Below are positions 21,573 to 21,818 of a stretch of DNA of 21,818 bases, piece by piece. The notes beneath the pieces are model-generated. The model was given only the letters and a program-made list of their open reading frames with translations, ran no database searches and had not been told where the DNA came from. Numbering within the stretch: position 1 is the first letter of the stretch; each line of letters opens with the position of its first letter. The stretch lies in the NCBI GenBank assembly GCA_964594115.1, contig CAZQLD010000016.1, forward strand, positions 1-21,818, read 5' to 3'. The DNA is from MFWN01 sp964594115. GTDB lineage: Archaea; Nanobdellota; Nanobdellia; Pacearchaeales; GW2011-AR1. Both the position numbers and the translations under genes were made by a program.

Positions 21573-21770
21573 CTAGCCAAAAATTTTTTTAATTTTTTCT
21601 TTCTTGCATTTATTGCACAACAAAGGTTTCCCTATAGGGTATGAAATAAAAGTATAGAATGTTTCTCCGCAATCATCACAAAAAACTTTGTGAAATCCTC
21701 TTTTTCCAAAATTCCTTTTATCCCCTTCAACTCCCGGGTTGCTCACCTTGATTTTTATAGTTTTGTTCAT
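21573..21770 (-). CDS. Small zinc-ribbon protein
   Basis: A 65-aa protein with one zinc ribbon, C31xxC34 and C52xxC55 (KVFCDDCGETF, PLLCNKCKK), flanked by basic residues. The arrangement resembles the CxxC-x17-CxxC ribbons with consensus 'C.dCG....F.p....PvyC..C' found in many bacterial and archaeal small proteins of uncertain, possibly RNA-linked, function. No TATA box is seen at the usual distance; instead a strong hairpin (21776-21817) starts 6 bp upstream of the ATG, so transcription may come from beyond the window. Confidence 0.72.
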   Translation of the reverse strand: MNKTIKIKVSNPGVEGDKRNFGKRGFHKVFCDDCGETFYTFISYPIGKPLLCNKCKKEKIKKIFG

Positions 21771-21775
21771 TTAAC

Positions 21776-21817
21776 AACGCAGGATACTGATAGCTTCAGC
21801 TATCAGGGGAATGCGTT
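21776..21817. other. Two-tier hairpin at right edge, possible structured RNA or 5' UTR element
   Basis: The outer arms AACGCA (21776-21781) and TGCGTT (21812-21817) flank a symmetric 5x5 internal loop. The inner arms CTGATAGCT (21787-21795) and AGCTATCAG (21798-21806) are perfect 9-mers with a 2-nt loop (or 8-bp and 4-nt). The element is more GC-rich than its surroundings. It may be the 5' UTR of the zinc-ribbon mRNA, a small RNA, or the end of a larger element cut by the window edge. Confidence 0.55.
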
Positions 21818-21818
21818 C

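Overview
The window looks like part of the genome of a small-genome DPANN archaeon (Woesearchaeota/Pacearchaeota-like). This is an inference from several things seen in the sequence. The DNA is AT-rich. TATA boxes of the TTTAAATA/TTTATAAA type sit about 25-30 nt before start codons with almost no Shine-Dalgarno sites, so most first genes look leaderless. Gene packing is extreme, with ATGA start/stop overlaps and convergent genes whose 3' ends overlap by 8-11 nt. Several proteins are of archaeal or DPANN type. No rRNA, tRNA, CRISPR array, insertion sequence or integrase was recognised.

Left region (1-8256, all + strand): a cell-surface cluster. A very large secreted protein, cut by the left edge and built of repeated Ig-like modules, is followed by a small TM-anchored protein. 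A second large secreted protein (Ig-like and fibronectin-like modules, ending in MopE-like acidic repeats) follows, then a second small TM-anchored protein. The two anchors share a homologous C-terminal cassette (GITGAV motif, TM helix, Lys tail). A soluble protein of unknown function is coupled to the second anchor by an ATGA overlap.

Middle region (8249-11022): mostly small proteins without known function. These are a double zinc-ribbon protein, an orphan with a C-terminal hydrophobic segment, a four-TM protein and a TM/coiled-coil protein. They are separated by very AT-rich spacers carrying a 22-bp repeat.

10738-12801: a minus-strand lemA-htpX-ferredoxin:thioredoxin reductase catalytic chain group, divergent from a 58-aa single-cluster ferredoxin. 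This suggests membrane protein quality control next to an iron-sulfur/thiol redox pair. A YjdF-like membrane protein follows on the minus strand.

13459-16149: the most interesting unit, a seven-gene iron-sulfur assembly operon. The order is ArsR-type regulator with a Cys-rich tail, Mth938-family protein, IscS, 44-aa acidic microprotein, DUF1858 CxxC protein, 31-aa microprotein, IscU. Nearly every junction is an ATGA overlap. A perfect 9+9 inverted repeat lies between the TATA box and the start codon of the regulator.

16308-21818: a divergent shikimate-dehydrogenase-like protein paired with a sugar nucleotidyltransferase, an HGSNAT/DUF1624-like membrane acyltransferase, a TtuA-like tRNA thiolase that could use IscS sulfur, a small membrane protein, a SAM methyltransferase and a zinc-ribbon protein. 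A strong hairpin lies at the right edge.
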